Origin: Vibrio caribbeanicus ATCC BAA-2122
Lineage (GTDB): Bacteria > Pseudomonadota > Gammaproteobacteria > Enterobacterales > Vibrionaceae
Assembly: GCF_000165125.1 (NCBI RefSeq)
Contig: NZ_AEIU01000059.1
Coordinates: 124,001 to 188,000 of the forward strand
Reading direction: 5' to 3'
DNA length: 64,000 nt
Positions 23,414 through 33,805 of the stretch are shown here, in pieces (the stretch's first letter is position 1; each line of letters opens with the position of its first letter). Position numbers and translations under genes: made by a program. A model generated the notes under the pieces. The model saw only the letters and a program-made list of their open reading frames with translations. It made no database searches and was not told where the DNA came from.

Positions 23414-24607
23414 TCAGCGACGTTCAGCATGCAACAAAAGATTACGAGGAGTAATTGATTTCTCACAAAACTCGAACAGTTGGGTTTTATAGTTATTCTC
23501 TTCAAGGTATAGGGCTTTATCTAACACCAACCAAATTTCGATAAGACGTCTGAACGGTTGTTGCATTAAACTTAAACGCTCCATATGCCAATAACGTTCA
23601 GTAGCGAGCTTTTCAAATGCAATGAAATCTACCTTTGTCAGATCAACGTCCCTTACCATACTCGCCCAACGACAAAAAGAAGGGAAACCATCAGCAAGTG
23701 CAGACTTCTTGATACTGGGTATGGGCTGATACTCGGATGTTTTGTTGATCGTCCTTAAAATTAAATCAAAACCCAAACGATAAGTCATCTCCAACATTCT
23801 ATGCCGCTTTACCCTTTCACCTCCCGTCACCGTCTCTTGTAACGGTATTCTCAACTCAGAGCGTTGCAGTCGTAATTGGGACTTTTTCCCCGGCTTGGAA
23901 AGTGCTTGATAACTCGTCTCCTTGGATAAGTGGTAGCAACATGGAGAAATACTTATTGCTGGTATATTCGCTAACGTTGCTTGTCTAATTAAAGATACGT
24001 GGAGATCACCACAAGCATGAAGCGCAACAGCGTGATGGCCGGGATTCATTAAATCAAGACATTGCTCAGATAATGCATCCCCTTGAACAAACTCCATTGG
24101 CAGGGAATACTTCTTAGCAAGCTCTTGGCCTGCCTGACATAGTTCAGCGTCATACTCCAAGCTTGTTACTTTCTGTCTCGTTTGACTGGCTAAAATTCGA
24201 CCTAAGAAACCTTTCCCAGAGCACCACTCAAGCCATTCGTTTCCTACATGGTGGGCTAAAACAAATTCACTCATTGAAATAATTTGAGCGAGCTTCCTAC
24301 CGGGTATACCCGTATCTATATTCCTCGCTAGCTCAATAGGTTGAGTGGTAGAGGAAGGAAGCTTAGTTAACTGATGCATTATATCTAATTCAGGCAAATA
24401 TGCGCTCAATTGGGCTATCAAAGAATCGAGGTTAGTTTTGTAGTGGGTAATGTCGCTAGGAGAAAGCTGCGATAGCCAATCACATAATGCTGGATTTGTA
24501 TTTTCCCACGGCAAATGACGCTCAATACTTTGAAAAAAAGGTTCAAACCGCCAATAATCCTGCTGTCCAACCAAAAAGCGGTCTAGTGCATAGAACCTTT
24601 CTAACAT
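23414..24607 (-). CDS. SAM-dependent methyltransferase of the METTL25-like (Methyltransf_32) type
   Basis: The 397-residue protein has a class I SAM-binding core in its middle third: motif I is in WLEWCSGKGFLGRILA, and the acidic residue ending motif II is in TSLEYDAELC. Two further segments, VALHACGDLHVSL and SISPCCYHLSKE, match the HACGDL...CCYH signature of the Methyltransf_32 family, which includes eukaryotic METTL25/RRNAD1 proteins. The substrate is unknown. The cysteine pair in the CCYH motif is kept. The gene stands alone between the orphan binding protein and cysB, with gaps on both sides. Confidence 0.8.
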   Translation of the reverse strand: MLERFYALDRFLVGQQDYWRFEPFFQSIERHLPWENTNPALCDWLSQLSPSDITHYKTNLDSLIAQLSAYLPELDIMHQLTKLPSSTTQPIELARNIDTGIPGRKLAQIISMSEFVLAHHVGNEWLEWCSGKGFLGRILASQTRQKVTSLEYDAELCQAGQELAKKYSLPMEFVQGDALSEQCLDLMNPGHHAVALHACGDLHVSLIRQATLANIPAISISPCCYHLSKETSYQALSKPGKKSQLRLQRSELRIPLQETVTGGERVKRHRMLEMTYRLGFDLILRTINKTSEYQPIPSIKKSALADGFPSFCRWASMVRDVDLTKVDFIAFEKLATERYWHMERLSLMQQPFRRLIEIWLVLDKALYLEENNYKTQLFEFCEKSITPRNLLLHAERR

Positions 24608-24652
24608 CTTCGTTCTCTATGATAAGAAATAAATTAAATCTGGTTTCACACA

Positions 24653-24702
24653 CACCCAAGTGACTTCAATATGTAGAGTATCTTGGAGTCACTGGGATGT
24701 AT
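24653..24702. repeat. Palindromic repeat related to the 7.1-kb element
   Basis: The arms CCCAAGTGACTTCAA and TTGGAGTCACTGGG form an imperfect inverted repeat around a 13-base centre. The left arm is the same sequence found at the ends of the 7093 element. It lies in the gap between cysB and the methyltransferase gene. Confidence 0.6.
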
Positions 24703-24712
24703 AAATGCACGT

Positions 24713-25738
<1,026 letters not shown>

Positions 25739-25973
25739 TTATAACGTCAAAGATGATAAATTGGTAGTGTATTTAGCTTAAACTCAACTAAAAAGAGTAC
25801 AAACAGAAAGCCTTCAAGAGAAATTTGCTGGTAAATACTCAAAATAAGAGCGTATTTTTAACTTTCCATTATGAAAATGCCCGAATTGAGCGATAATACA
25901 AAATAGGTGCAGTCGATAACTTTTATCGTGTATGCTTATCTGCTAGCCATCAAAAACATAAGATACGGAATTT

Positions 25974-26735
25974 ATGAATATTGGTTTAATCATAGCTTTA
26001 GTTGCCATCTTACTGGTCCTAATTCTCGGGTATAACATTATGCTCCAGTTTAAGGTTAAAGCCGAGTCAGCTCGCAAGCAAGAAAGCTCACGTTTTCTTC
26101 AAGTCATCGATGCTACTGAGGATCTCATTGGACACGCTCACCATTTACCTTACAGTAAAGAGCTACTCATGTGCCTGAATATGCGTATCCTTGATGCTGT
26201 ACAAAACATGTATGAACTCGATCCAAAAAACAAACAACTCGAGCAGCGTGTTGAGCATGTGAAGGGACAAATCAAGCAACTGAATGAAACGTTTAAAGGC
26301 AATGAGACTACGCCATTTAAAACCCCCTCCAGTGATAAGCAAGCAATCGTTATGCTTAAGCTAGTAAAGCGGCTGCGTGACACTATCCGTAGTGAACATA
26401 ATAAAGGCCGCTTTGAAACACAGCAATATGTGGCAGAGAATGCTCGCCTTGAGACGATTCAAATTCGCATTAACATTGAGAATGTTATGAAGCGGGCCAA
26501 TGATGCGATCGTACGCGGACAACCCGGCACAGCAGTTCAATTACTCAAAAAAGGACTTGATGCACTGGCCACCAAAAATGACCAGTACTCGACTCAAGCT
26601 CGTGAGAAGCTGCAAGCCATGTATGATGACCTGGAGAACCAGAAACAAAGCAAGCAAGCTGAGGGAATGCCTCAAGAAAGCAACCAGCACAAAGACGACA
26701 TGGATGCGCTCTTTGGTGAAAAGAAAAAATGGTGA
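25974..26735 (+). CDS. Membrane-anchored coiled-coil protein of unknown function
   Basis: I do not recognise a characterised family. The 253-residue protein has one N-terminal transmembrane helix (IGLIIALVAILLVLILGY, residues 3-20) and then a long charged, mostly helical body with coiled-coil character. A tail (about 218-253) is rich in Gln, Lys and Asp and ends ALFGEKKKW. It would sit in the inner membrane with the body in the cytoplasm. It is followed after 71 bases by miaE on the same strand, with a probable terminator between. Confidence 0.7.
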   Translation: MNIGLIIALVAILLVLILGYNIMLQFKVKAESARKQESSRFLQVIDATEDLIGHAHHLPYSKELLMCLNMRILDAVQNMYELDPKNKQLEQRVEHVKGQIKQLNETFKGNETTPFKTPSSDKQAIVMLKLVKRLRDTIRSEHNKGRFETQQYVAENARLETIQIRINIENVMKRANDAIVRGQPGTAVQLLKKGLDALATKNDQYSTQAREKLQAMYDDLENQKQSKQAEGMPQESNQHKDDMDALFGEKKKW

Positions 26736-26756
26736 TTGCTTTGCGCTTTATTAACG

Positions 26757-26780
26757 AAGGGGCGCTCAGGCGGCCCTTTT
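26757..26780 (+). terminator. Probable terminator between the coiled-coil gene and miaE
   Basis: An AAGGGGCGC / GCGGCCCTT stem with one mismatch and a TCAG loop is followed by TTTT on the plus strand. Confidence 0.55.
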
Positions 26781-26806
26781 GATTTATATGCCCAAGTAAA
26801 TAAAGA

Positions 26807-27640
26807 ATGAATATCACAGACCAATACGAAGCGCTTTTGGAGCCAATCTATCAATTTTTACAATGCTCAACACCAGCAGGGTGGACCGAAGAAGCCAGTA
26901 AACCAGAAAACTTAAAAACCATCCTCATTGATCATTTACTGTGTGAGTTGAAAGCTGGTCAGTCTGCTATGTATCTTATTCGGAAATATGCAGTCGATAA
27001 AGAAAGTGCAAACAGCCTACTGGAATGGTTCAAACCCTATGAAGACTTCGCTTATCGCAAACAAGGCGGTATAGAAGATCTGAAAGGGAAGAGTAATATT
27101 TCAAAAAATATCGTGTCCAGAGCGTCCTCCTCTTACAGTCAAGATCTTATCGATAAAATGGTGTTGTTGATTAAAGAAGAGTTACATCATTTCTATCAGG
27201 TACTAGAAATAATGCAGAGCAGAGGCATAGAGTATGAACCTATTCAAGCAAGTAGATATGCTAAGGGCATGCTCTCTCAAATGGCAACTCACGAGCCTCA
27301 AACTCTTATTGACAAGCTTATCATTGGAGCTTACATAGAAGCGCGTTCGTGTGAAAGATTTGCAAAAATCGCCCCGTATATGGAAGAGGATATCGCTAAG
27401 TTCTATGTGTCCCTTTTACGCTCTGAAGCTCGTCACTTTCAAGATTATTTGTGTTTAGCTGAGGATATCGCGGGATGTGACATCAGCGAGCGCATCGACT
27501 ACTTTGGCAAAATAGAAGCAAAGCTAATTTTGACGCCAGACCAAGACTTTAAGTTCCATAGCGGAATACCTGTCTCTTCAAGCCACTTCAAGGGACAAGA
27601 CTCGGAGCACTACCAAAGTGTTGAGTTTCAGGAAAAATAG
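26807..27640 (+). CDS. miaE: tRNA-(ms2io6A37)-hydroxylase MiaE
   Basis: Non-heme di-iron monooxygenase that hydroxylates 2-methylthio-N6-isopentenyladenosine at position 37 of tRNAs reading U-starting codons. The enzyme is present in Salmonella, Pseudomonas and Vibrio but absent from E. coli. The carboxylate and His iron ligands are visible on a ferritin-like four-helix pattern: Glu47 in LCELKAGQ, E-x-x-H in KEELHHFYQ (about 123-131), Glu in EARSCERF and E-x-x-H in SEARHFQDY. The protein is 277 residues, a little longer at the C-terminus than usual. A degenerate repeat end (TATGCCCAAGTAA) lies just upstream. Confidence 0.92.
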   Translation: MNITDQYEALLEPIYQFLQCSTPAGWTEEASKPENLKTILIDHLLCELKAGQSAMYLIRKYAVDKESANSLLEWFKPYEDFAYRKQGGIEDLKGKSNISKNIVSRASSSYSQDLIDKMVLLIKEELHHFYQVLEIMQSRGIEYEPIQASRYAKGMLSQMATHEPQTLIDKLIIGAYIEARSCERFAKIAPYMEEDIAKFYVSLLRSEARHFQDYLCLAEDIAGCDISERIDYFGKIEAKLILTPDQDFKFHSGIPVSSSHFKGQDSEHYQSVEFQEK

Positions 27641-27806
27641 ACCGCGGTATAACAAGTTGCTTCAACATTGTTTGATGATGGAATTGGTTCTTTGATTTAT
27701 TCCAAAGGGCCAATTTATCTCGTCTGCAAGTCAGGCCATTTTCACCAGCCTTGCACCTTAAATTCGCATTAGTGTGGTAGAAGGCTGGATTAACCTTATT
27801 TTCTCT

Positions 27807-28502
27807 CTAGTTCAACGAAATATTGATATCTTCTAATACCTTGGATGGATTATCAGATTGAGTTATTGGCCTACCAATCACCAAATAGTCAGAGCCTGAA
27901 TCTATCGCTTCAGTCGGTGTCATAATACGCTTCTGATCGCTCGCTGCTGAGCCGATAGGGCGTATACCAGGTGTGACAAGTTTAAATTCCTGCCCCAGCT
28001 TTTCTTTTAACATAGGTGACTCCTGTGCAGAGCAGACTACTCCATCCAAACCACAGTTTTGAGTCAACTGCGCTAATCGGATCACCTGCTCTCTCGGTTC
28101 TAGCGCTAGACCAATACCGGCAAGGTCTTGCTTCTCCATACTTGTAAGAACAGTGACGCCAATCAATAGAGGACGATCGTTTCCGTATGAGTCTAAGATC
28201 TCACGCGAAGCTACCATCATTCGCTCTCCACCACTAGCATGTACATTTACCATCCAAACACCAAGCTCAGCCGCTGCTCGCACAGCTTTAGAGCACGTAT
28301 TAGGAATATCATGAAACTTTAAATCCAAAAAGACAGAGAAGCCTTTTGAGTGGAGTTGTCGAACAAAGTCAGGGCCAAATAAAGTAAACATTTCCTTACC
28401 AACCTTCAGTCTGCAAGACTTTGGGTCAATCTTATCAACAAAAGAAAGAGCCTCTCTCTCTTGTTCATAATCTAAAGCGACAATAACTTTTGGATCGTTC
28501 AT
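27807..28502 (-). CDS. pyrF: Orotidine 5'-phosphate decarboxylase
   Basis: Last step of UMP synthesis, decarboxylating OMP. The 231-residue TIM-barrel protein shows the catalytic lysine/aspartate array in [13 protein letters not shown] (K and D of the DxK..D motif), the phosphate loop segment TPGIRP and the C-terminal YLVIGRPIT. Length and motifs match the bacterial form. It lies downstream of lapB on the same strand, as in E. coli. Confidence 0.96.
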   Translation of the reverse strand: MNDPKVIVALDYEQEREALSFVDKIDPKSCRLKVGKEMFTLFGPDFVRQLHSKGFSVFLDLKFHDIPNTCSKAVRAAAELGVWMVNVHASGGERMMVASREILDSYGNDRPLLIGVTVLTSMEKQDLAGIGLALEPREQVIRLAQLTQNCGLDGVVCSAQESPMLKEKLGQEFKLVTPGIRPIGSAASDQKRIMTPTEAIDSGSDYLVIGRPITQSDNPSKVLEDINISLN

Positions 28503-28535
28503 CTTAACTCCTCACTTATATAATTGCCTAAAAAA

Positions 28536-28557
28536 AGCAGCGGGATTGCCGCTGCTA
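28536..28557 (-). terminator. Terminator between lapB and pyrF
   Basis: An 8-bp stem (AGCAGCGG / CCGCTGCT) with a 5-base loop is followed on the minus strand by TTTTTTTAGG. pyrF may therefore be mostly uncoupled from lapAB or rely on readthrough. Confidence 0.82.
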
Positions 28558-28587
28558 TTTAATGTTGGGTATTCCAACCTTATAAAA

Positions 28588-29757
28588 TTATTCACCATCC
28601 AAACCTCGAATTGGTTTGATGGTTCCCCAGCCTTTGCATGAGGGACAATGCCAGTACATTGAATGTGTCGCAAAGCCACATTTTCGGCAGCGATAATGAG
28701 GCTTAACTTTCAGTTGTTCACCAACCAGTCGCTGAAGCGTGCCTAGACTCTCTTTAGCACGTCCTTCCTCGGCTTCAGCTAAGTGATAATCCATGAGTCT
28801 ATAGAAGCCTTTCATCGTTGGATTCTTGACTAATTGCCGCGTCAAAAGCTCTTGAGCGGCGTCAGCACCATCATGCTGAGAAACAAGCTGAGCTAGCATG
28901 AGTTCCGCTGACACACCAACTTTATTAGCGATACACTGGCGTAAGAAGTTCAATAGCTCGTTCTCTTGGCCTAGTTGGTGATAACATTCAGCAATCGTTG
29001 GCAATACCTCACTAACAAAATCGGAATCTTGTTTAAGCACCATAGTCAGATAATGCAGCGTTTTATCGTAGTTTTCTTGTTCTAGGTATATCTTTCCAAG
29101 AGAAATACTTGCTCTAACACACTTAGAATCTTCAGATAAAGCTCGCTTGAAGCTTGCAATGGCTGCCGTCGTGGCTCCATCAGCCTTGTCTTGCATCGCT
29201 AACTCACACCAAAAGTGGCTGATATTAGCGCGCATCATTTTCCGCCCCATCTTCACCAGCATAGAAGAATAATGAATAGCTTGATCCCATTCACGGGTTT
29301 GCTGGTAAATTGAAACCAGTTGTTGTAACGCGCCCTCTCGATGGTCTGGCTCATCCACCAATTGTTTGAAAATCTTTTCCGCGCGGTCTAGCAGGCCTGA
29401 AGCCATATAGTCTTTTGCGAGCTGCTGGAGCGCTATATTCTTCTGATCTATTGTCAAACCTGAACGGGATATAAGATTCTGGTGGATTCGAATTGCCCGA
29501 TCAACCTCGCCTCGCGATCGGAATAGATTGCCAAGGGCTAAATGGGTATCAATCGTCTCATTGTCAACTTGAAGAAGTTCGATAAAGTGATCGACCGCTT
29601 TGTCTGATTGTTCAGACAAAAGGAGGTTCAGACCCGTAACATATTGACGAGAGATTTGATGAGATTGCATTTGCTTGTCTTGTTGCGCACTTCTGTTACC
29701 CATATACCAGCCATATGCAGCGGCTATGGGAAGTAACAAGAAAAGAATTTCTAACAT
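28588..29757 (-). CDS. lapB: Lipopolysaccharide assembly protein LapB
   Basis: LapB (YciM) is an inner-membrane anchored adaptor that brings LpxC to FtsH for degradation and so tunes lipopolysaccharide synthesis. The 389-residue protein has an N-terminal membrane helix (LEILFLLLPIAAAYGWYMG), a series of TPR repeats (about residues 35-330) and a C-terminal rubredoxin-type zinc knot with CRKCGFATH and CPSCKGWG. Length matches E. coli LapB (389). lapA precedes it by 35 bases. Confidence 0.96.
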   Translation of the reverse strand: MLEILFLLLPIAAAYGWYMGNRSAQQDKQMQSHQISRQYVTGLNLLLSEQSDKAVDHFIELLQVDNETIDTHLALGNLFRSRGEVDRAIRIHQNLISRSGLTIDQKNIALQQLAKDYMASGLLDRAEKIFKQLVDEPDHREGALQQLVSIYQQTREWDQAIHYSSMLVKMGRKMMRANISHFWCELAMQDKADGATTAAIASFKRALSEDSKCVRASISLGKIYLEQENYDKTLHYLTMVLKQDSDFVSEVLPTIAECYHQLGQENELLNFLRQCIANKVGVSAELMLAQLVSQHDGADAAQELLTRQLVKNPTMKGFYRLMDYHLAEAEEGRAKESLGTLQRLVGEQLKVKPHYRCRKCGFATHSMYWHCPSCKGWGTIKPIRGLDGE

Positions 29758-29792
29758 TAAAAAACAATCGACCTAATTTTGTAATGGATTAT

Positions 29793-30074
29793 CTAAGAAT
29801 CGCTCAATGCGGTCTCTTTTTTGAGTTTTTTTCCTAACCTGTGCTTTTGGTACTTAACTCTTAGATAAAAGCCTCCTATCACTATCCAAGCAGCACTAAA
29901 GCCCAAAACAAACACCGCACCAAGTAAAGAGGATAAATGGAAGCTACCTTGTGCTAACAAGTAATTTACTGTAACTATTTCTTGATTCTTCGAGCCAAAA
30001 GCCATGGCCAACAAAAAAAGACCCACTAATAGAAGGCAAATAGCTATAAGGAAAATACGTTTGATAATTTTCAA
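29793..30074 (-). CDS. lapA: Lipopolysaccharide assembly protein LapA
   Basis: Small inner-membrane partner of LapB (DUF1049 family). The protein has two transmembrane helices (about residues 5-25 and 42-65) joined by the conserved periplasmic VTVNYLLAQGSFHLSSLLG, and a basic cytoplasmic tail. An ATG at 30137 would give 21 extra residues not seen in the family. I favour the TTG at 30074, which starts LKIIKRIFLIAICLLLVG and has a GGATGG ribosome site eight bases upstream, giving 93 residues. The start is inferred, not proven. Confidence 0.85.
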   Translation of the reverse strand: MKIIKRIFLIAICLLLVGLFLLAMAFGSKNQEIVTVNYLLAQGSFHLSSLLGAVFVLGFSAAWIVIGGFYLRVKYQKHRLGKKLKKETALSDS

Positions 30075-30165
30075 GACTAACCATCCAGTGTTACTTAAAC
30101 ATTCATGATTATGCAGTAAAAACGCGAAACACTCCATGGTTAATCTGTCTTTTTCGCTATATAAA

Positions 30166-30190
30166 AAAACAGCATACTATCAGTATGCTA
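30166..30190 (-). terminator. Terminator after ihfB
   Basis: An AGCATACT / AGTATGCT stem with an ATC loop is followed by GTTTTTTTAT on the minus strand, between ihfB and lapA. Confidence 0.8.
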
Positions 30191-30215
30191 TTTTAGTATT
30201 GAATTTTTGGAGCGA

Positions 30216-30494
30216 TTAGAGATTAACGCGCTCTCTTAATTCTTTACCTGGTTTGAAGTGTGGAACGTATTTACCATCCAAGTCAACTTTGTCACCTGTT
30301 TTTGGATTTCGTCCTACACGTGGCTCGCGAAAATGTAGAGAGAAGCTACCAAAGCCACGAATCTCGATACGATCTCCACCTTCAAGTGTTGAAGCCATGT
30401 GCTCTAAGATGTCTTTTACTGCATCTTCTATTTCTTTTGCAGAAAGGTGAGTTTGTTCCGCACACAACCTTTCAATTAATTCAGACTTAGTCAT
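30216..30494 (-). CDS. ihfB: Integration host factor subunit beta
   Basis: DNA-bending nucleoid protein that pairs with IhfA. The chosen ATG at 30494 gives the standard 92-residue protein beginning [20 protein letters not shown]; a further upstream ATG (30521) adds nine residues not found in the family. The DNA-intercalating arm [26 protein letters not shown] is intact, including the proline of the RNP segment. It follows rpsA, the usual arrangement. IHF commonly assists sigma-54 promoters such as the one proposed for dctP below. Confidence 0.96.
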   Translation of the reverse strand: MTKSELIERLCAEQTHLSAKEIEDAVKDILEHMASTLEGGDRIEIRGFGSFSLHFREPRVGRNPKTGDKVDLDGKYVPHFKPGKELRERVNL

Positions 30495-30714
30495 AGTTGC
30501 CCTCATAGAGTAATTTATCACTTATTATAATAAGTAATACCAGTTCCAACAAACACTTGCCTTCAATTTTAGACAATAATTAGTCAAAATGTATAATTGT
30601 TGAGCCAAATTTTCTCGTGCCATTGTTTAGATAAGAGATCAAACACGCTTAACTGCCATTCTTATGTAAATGACCTTACAAATAACAAAGGGATGTTCAC
30701 GAGGGATCAAAAAC

Positions 30715-30743
30715 AAAAAAGGAGCCTCTCGGCTCCTTTTTTT
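30715..30743 (-). terminator. Terminator between rpsA and ihfB
   Basis: A GGAGCC / GGCTCC stem with a TCTC loop, flanked by seven A and seven T, lies just past the rpsA stop. It can work in both directions but serves rpsA. Confidence 0.88.
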
Positions 30744-30755
30744 ATAAGCGATAAA

Positions 30756-32426
30756 TTACTCGCCTTTAGCTGCTTTGAATGCGTCAGCCATAGCGTTACC
30801 AAATGAAGCATCATCTGCTTTATTTAGAGTCGCCATCGCTTCTTGCTCTTCAGCTTCATCTTTCGCTTTAACAGAAAGGTTAATCACGCGGTTCTTACGG
30901 TCAACGCCTGTGAACTTAGCTTCGATGCTGTCACCAACTGTTAGGATTAGAGAAGCATCTTCTACGCGGTCGCGAGAAACTTCTGAAGCACGGATGTAGC
31001 CTTCAACGCCTTCTTCAAGCTCGATTGTCGCACCCTTAGCGTCTACTGCAGTTACAGTACCGTTTACAAGTACGCCTTTCTTCTTCTCTGATACGTAAGC
31101 GTTGAATGGGTCATTTTCCATTTGCTTAACGCCAAGAGAGATACGCTCACGTTCTGCATCAACAGCAAGTACAACAGCTGAAATCTCGTCACCTTTTTTG
31201 TACTCACGAACAGCTTCTTCACCTGTAACATTCCAAGAAATGTCAGATAGGTGAACTAGACCATCGATGCCGCCTTCAAGACCGATGAAGATACCAAAGT
31301 CAGTGATTGACTTGATCTTACCAGTTACTTTGTCGCCTTTAGCTTGCGCTTCAGCGAAAGACTGCCATGGGTTAGCTTTACACTGTTTTAGACCAAGAGA
31401 AATACGACGACGCTCTTCGTCGATTTCAAGAACCATAACCTCAACTTCGTCGCCAACATTAACAACTTTAGATGGGTGGATGTTCTTATTAGTCCAATCC
31501 ATTTCAGAAACGTGTACTAGGCCTTCAACGCCCTCTTCGATCTCAACGAAGCAGCCGTAGTCTGTAAGGTTAGTAACACGACCAGAAAGTTTGTGACCTT
31601 CTGGGTAACGCTTAGCAATTGCTACCCACGGATCTTCGCCAAGCTGCTTAAGGCCTAGTGAAACACGAGTGCGCTCACGGTCAAACTTAAGAACTTTAAC
31701 TTGGATCTCATCACCAACGTTTACGATTTCTGATGGGTGCTTAACGCGTTTCCAAGCCATATCAGTGATATGTAGAAGACCATCAACACCACCTAGGTCA
31801 ACGAATGCACCGTAGTCAGTTAGGTTCTTAACGATACCTTTAACTTCAGCACCTTCTTGTAGTGTTTCAAGAAGCTCATCACGCTCAACGCTGTTCTCAG
31901 ACTCGATAACAGCACGACGAGAAACAACAACGTTGTTACGCTTCTGGTCTAGCTTGATTACTTTGAACTCTAGCTCTTTGTTTTCTAGGTGAGCAGTGTC
32001 ACGGATAGGACGTACGTCAACAAGAGAACCAGGAAGGAAGGCACGAATACCGTTTAACTCAACAGTGAAACCACCCTTAACTTTACCGTTGATGATACCA
32101 ACAACAGTTTCAGCTTCTTCACAAGCTTTCTCAAGTACGATCCATGCTTCGTGACGCTTCGCTTTCTCACGAGAAAGTTGAGTCTCACCGAAACCATCTT
32201 CTACAGCGTCTAACGCTACGTCTACTTCAGAACCAACTTCAACTTCAAGATCGCCAGAAGCATTCTTGAACTGTTCAGCAGGAATAGCAGATTCAGATTT
32301 AAGACCTGCATCTACAAGAACGAAGCCGTTCTCGATAGCAACTACAGTACCTTTAACAATTGTACCTTGTTGGAATTCGGTCTCACTTAGAAACTCTTCA
32401 AAGAGTTGAGCAAAAGATTCAGTCAT
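30756..32426 (-). CDS. rpsA: 30S ribosomal protein S1
   Basis: Largest ribosomal protein; binds mRNA leaders and unfolds structure for initiation. The 556-residue protein has six S1/OB repeats. The repeats can be followed by their recurring [26 protein letters not shown] pattern (for example [41 protein letters not shown]). Length matches E. coli S1 (557). Codon use is strongly biased, as expected of a highly expressed gene. cmk lies upstream, as in most gamma-proteobacteria. Confidence 0.97.
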   Translation of the reverse strand: MTESFAQLFEEFLSETEFQQGTIVKGTVVAIENGFVLVDAGLKSESAIPAEQFKNASGDLEVEVGSEVDVALDAVEDGFGETQLSREKAKRHEAWIVLEKACEEAETVVGIINGKVKGGFTVELNGIRAFLPGSLVDVRPIRDTAHLENKELEFKVIKLDQKRNNVVVSRRAVIESENSVERDELLETLQEGAEVKGIVKNLTDYGAFVDLGGVDGLLHITDMAWKRVKHPSEIVNVGDEIQVKVLKFDRERTRVSLGLKQLGEDPWVAIAKRYPEGHKLSGRVTNLTDYGCFVEIEEGVEGLVHVSEMDWTNKNIHPSKVVNVGDEVEVMVLEIDEERRRISLGLKQCKANPWQSFAEAQAKGDKVTGKIKSITDFGIFIGLEGGIDGLVHLSDISWNVTGEEAVREYKKGDEISAVVLAVDAERERISLGVKQMENDPFNAYVSEKKKGVLVNGTVTAVDAKGATIELEEGVEGYIRASEVSRDRVEDASLILTVGDSIEAKFTGVDRKNRVINLSVKAKDEAEEQEAMATLNKADDASFGNAMADAFKAAKGE

Positions 32427-32528
32427 TATTTAATCTTCAATAAATTAAACGTCCACGGGTATCCTACCTCATGGGGTTATTAAATTCGCCGGTCATCATC
32501 CTTGCAACCAACGCTCTCACTTGACAGC

Positions 32529-33209
32529 CTAAGCTATCAACTTAGATTCGATATATTGTAGTGCCTTTTCTACTACTTCGTCGATACTTAACGAGGTAGA
32601 ATCGATCAAAAGCGCGTCGGACGCGGGACGCAAGGGTGCAACCGCTCGATTACGATCTCTGTAATCACGCTCTTGAATTTCGGTCAAAAGGTCATCAAAG
32701 TTAACATTTAAGCCTTTATTTTGCAACTGTTTGAGCCGACGTTCTGCTCTCTCGTGTGCGCTTGCATCTAAAAAAATCTTTACACTTGCTTGTGGAAATA
32801 CAACGGTCCCCATATCTCGACCATCTGCGACCAAACCTTTGCCAGATGCAAAAGCTCTCTGACGACGCAATAGTGCTTCTCTTACTCTCGGGAGAGCCGC
32901 AACTTGGGAAGCAGCCATACCTGTCTCTTCTTTGCGTAAATCATGAGAAACATCTTCCCCTTCAAGAATGACTTTAACCAGCTCACCTTCAGCAATAAAC
33001 TGGACATCTAGGTGATTTGCTAAAGGTACGAGTGCATCTTCAGATTCTAGTTTGACACCATGATGCATAGCAGCAAGGGCAAGCACACGGTAAATAGCAC
33101 CAGAATCAAGCAAATTATAACCAAGCTTTGTAGCAAGTAGCATGCATAGCGTACCTTTACCTGCTCCACTCGGTCCATCAACGGTTACTACTGGTGTATG
33201 AGAAGACAT
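32529..33209 (-). CDS. cmk: Cytidylate kinase
   Basis: Phosphorylates CMP and dCMP with ATP. The 226-residue P-loop kinase has Walker A in [12 protein letters not shown] (residues 11-22), the CMP-binding insert that marks the bacterial long form, and the lid region [16 protein letters not shown]. It precedes rpsA with a 102-base gap. Confidence 0.96.
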   Translation of the reverse strand: MSSHTPVVTVDGPSGAGKGTLCMLLATKLGYNLLDSGAIYRVLALAAMHHGVKLESEDALVPLANHLDVQFIAEGELVKVILEGEDVSHDLRKEETGMAASQVAALPRVREALLRRQRAFASGKGLVADGRDMGTVVFPQASVKIFLDASAHERAERRLKQLQNKGLNVNFDDLLTEIQERDYRDRNRAVAPLRPASDALLIDSTSLSIDEVVEKALQYIESKLIA

Positions 33210-33351
33210 TTTTTACTCCACGTTAGTGTTTGGCCGTACGTATATAGTGGCATTCAATTTTGGCGTGAAATTATAGAGATAAATAGAGCTAGGTTCCATA
33301 TAGCAACCATTAAATATTTTCAAAAAGAGCGCTTAGAGCGCTCACTACATA

Positions 33352-33642
33352 TTAAAGCCTTATACGACCGCTATTTTTAGCCAATATCGCTGGGCCAATT
33401 CCTTGAACAAAAAGTAATGAGTCAGGCTGCTCAAACAAACCGTTCGAGTCTCGGTACTCAACGATAGCCTGCGCTTTCTTTAACCCAACGCCCAAAAGCA
33501 AGTCAGCCAACTCCTCAGCACCCGCTTTATTTATGTTTACTGTAATTTCAATATTTTCGTATTTGGGATCAACTTCTGGCGAATCTGCCATACCCAGAGA
33601 ACTAAAAATAAGAAAGAGAAACGTTATAAAGTATCTAGTCAT
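33352..33642 (-). CDS. comEA: ComEA-like helix-hairpin-helix DNA-binding protein
   Basis: A small periplasmic DNA-binding protein; ComEA retains incoming DNA during natural transformation in Vibrio. The 96-residue protein has a signal peptide (MTRYFITFLFLIFSSLGMA) and then two helix-hairpin-helix motifs in NINKAGAEELADLLLGVGLKKAQAIVEYR and SLLFVQGIGPAILAKN. In Vibrio comEA is chitin- and TfoX-controlled; no TfoX or CRP-S site was identified by eye here. It lies between ppiD and cmk as a single gene. Confidence 0.9.
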   Translation of the reverse strand: MTRYFITFLFLIFSSLGMADSPEVDPKYENIEITVNINKAGAEELADLLLGVGLKKAQAIVEYRDSNGLFEQPDSLLFVQGIGPAILAKNSGRIRL

Positions 33643-33668
33643 AGTAGTATCCTATAAAGTAATTTTTC

Positions 33669-33701
33669 TATATCCAAGTAACTTCGAAATACTTGGATAT
33701 A
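33669..33701. repeat. Short perfect palindrome with repeat-family ends
   Basis: Two 12-base arms (TATATCCAAGTA / TACTTGGATATA) surround a 9-base centre. The CCAAGTA core matches the ends of the 7.1-kb element. It lies between comEA and the ppiD terminator. Confidence 0.6.
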
Positions 33702-33739
33702 TCAGGATATAGGTAGGCTAGGATACGAAAAGTACTCTC

Positions 33740-33775
33740 TACGCAAAAAAAGACGGACTGTAAGTACAGTCCGTA
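33740..33775 (-). terminator. Terminator after ppiD
   Basis: A 10-bp stem (ACGGACTGTA / TACAGTCCGT) is followed on the minus strand by CTTTTTTTG, 31 bases past the ppiD stop. Confidence 0.82.
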
Positions 33776-33805
33776 ATAATTAATATATCAGTTTCAATTG
33801 CGCCA

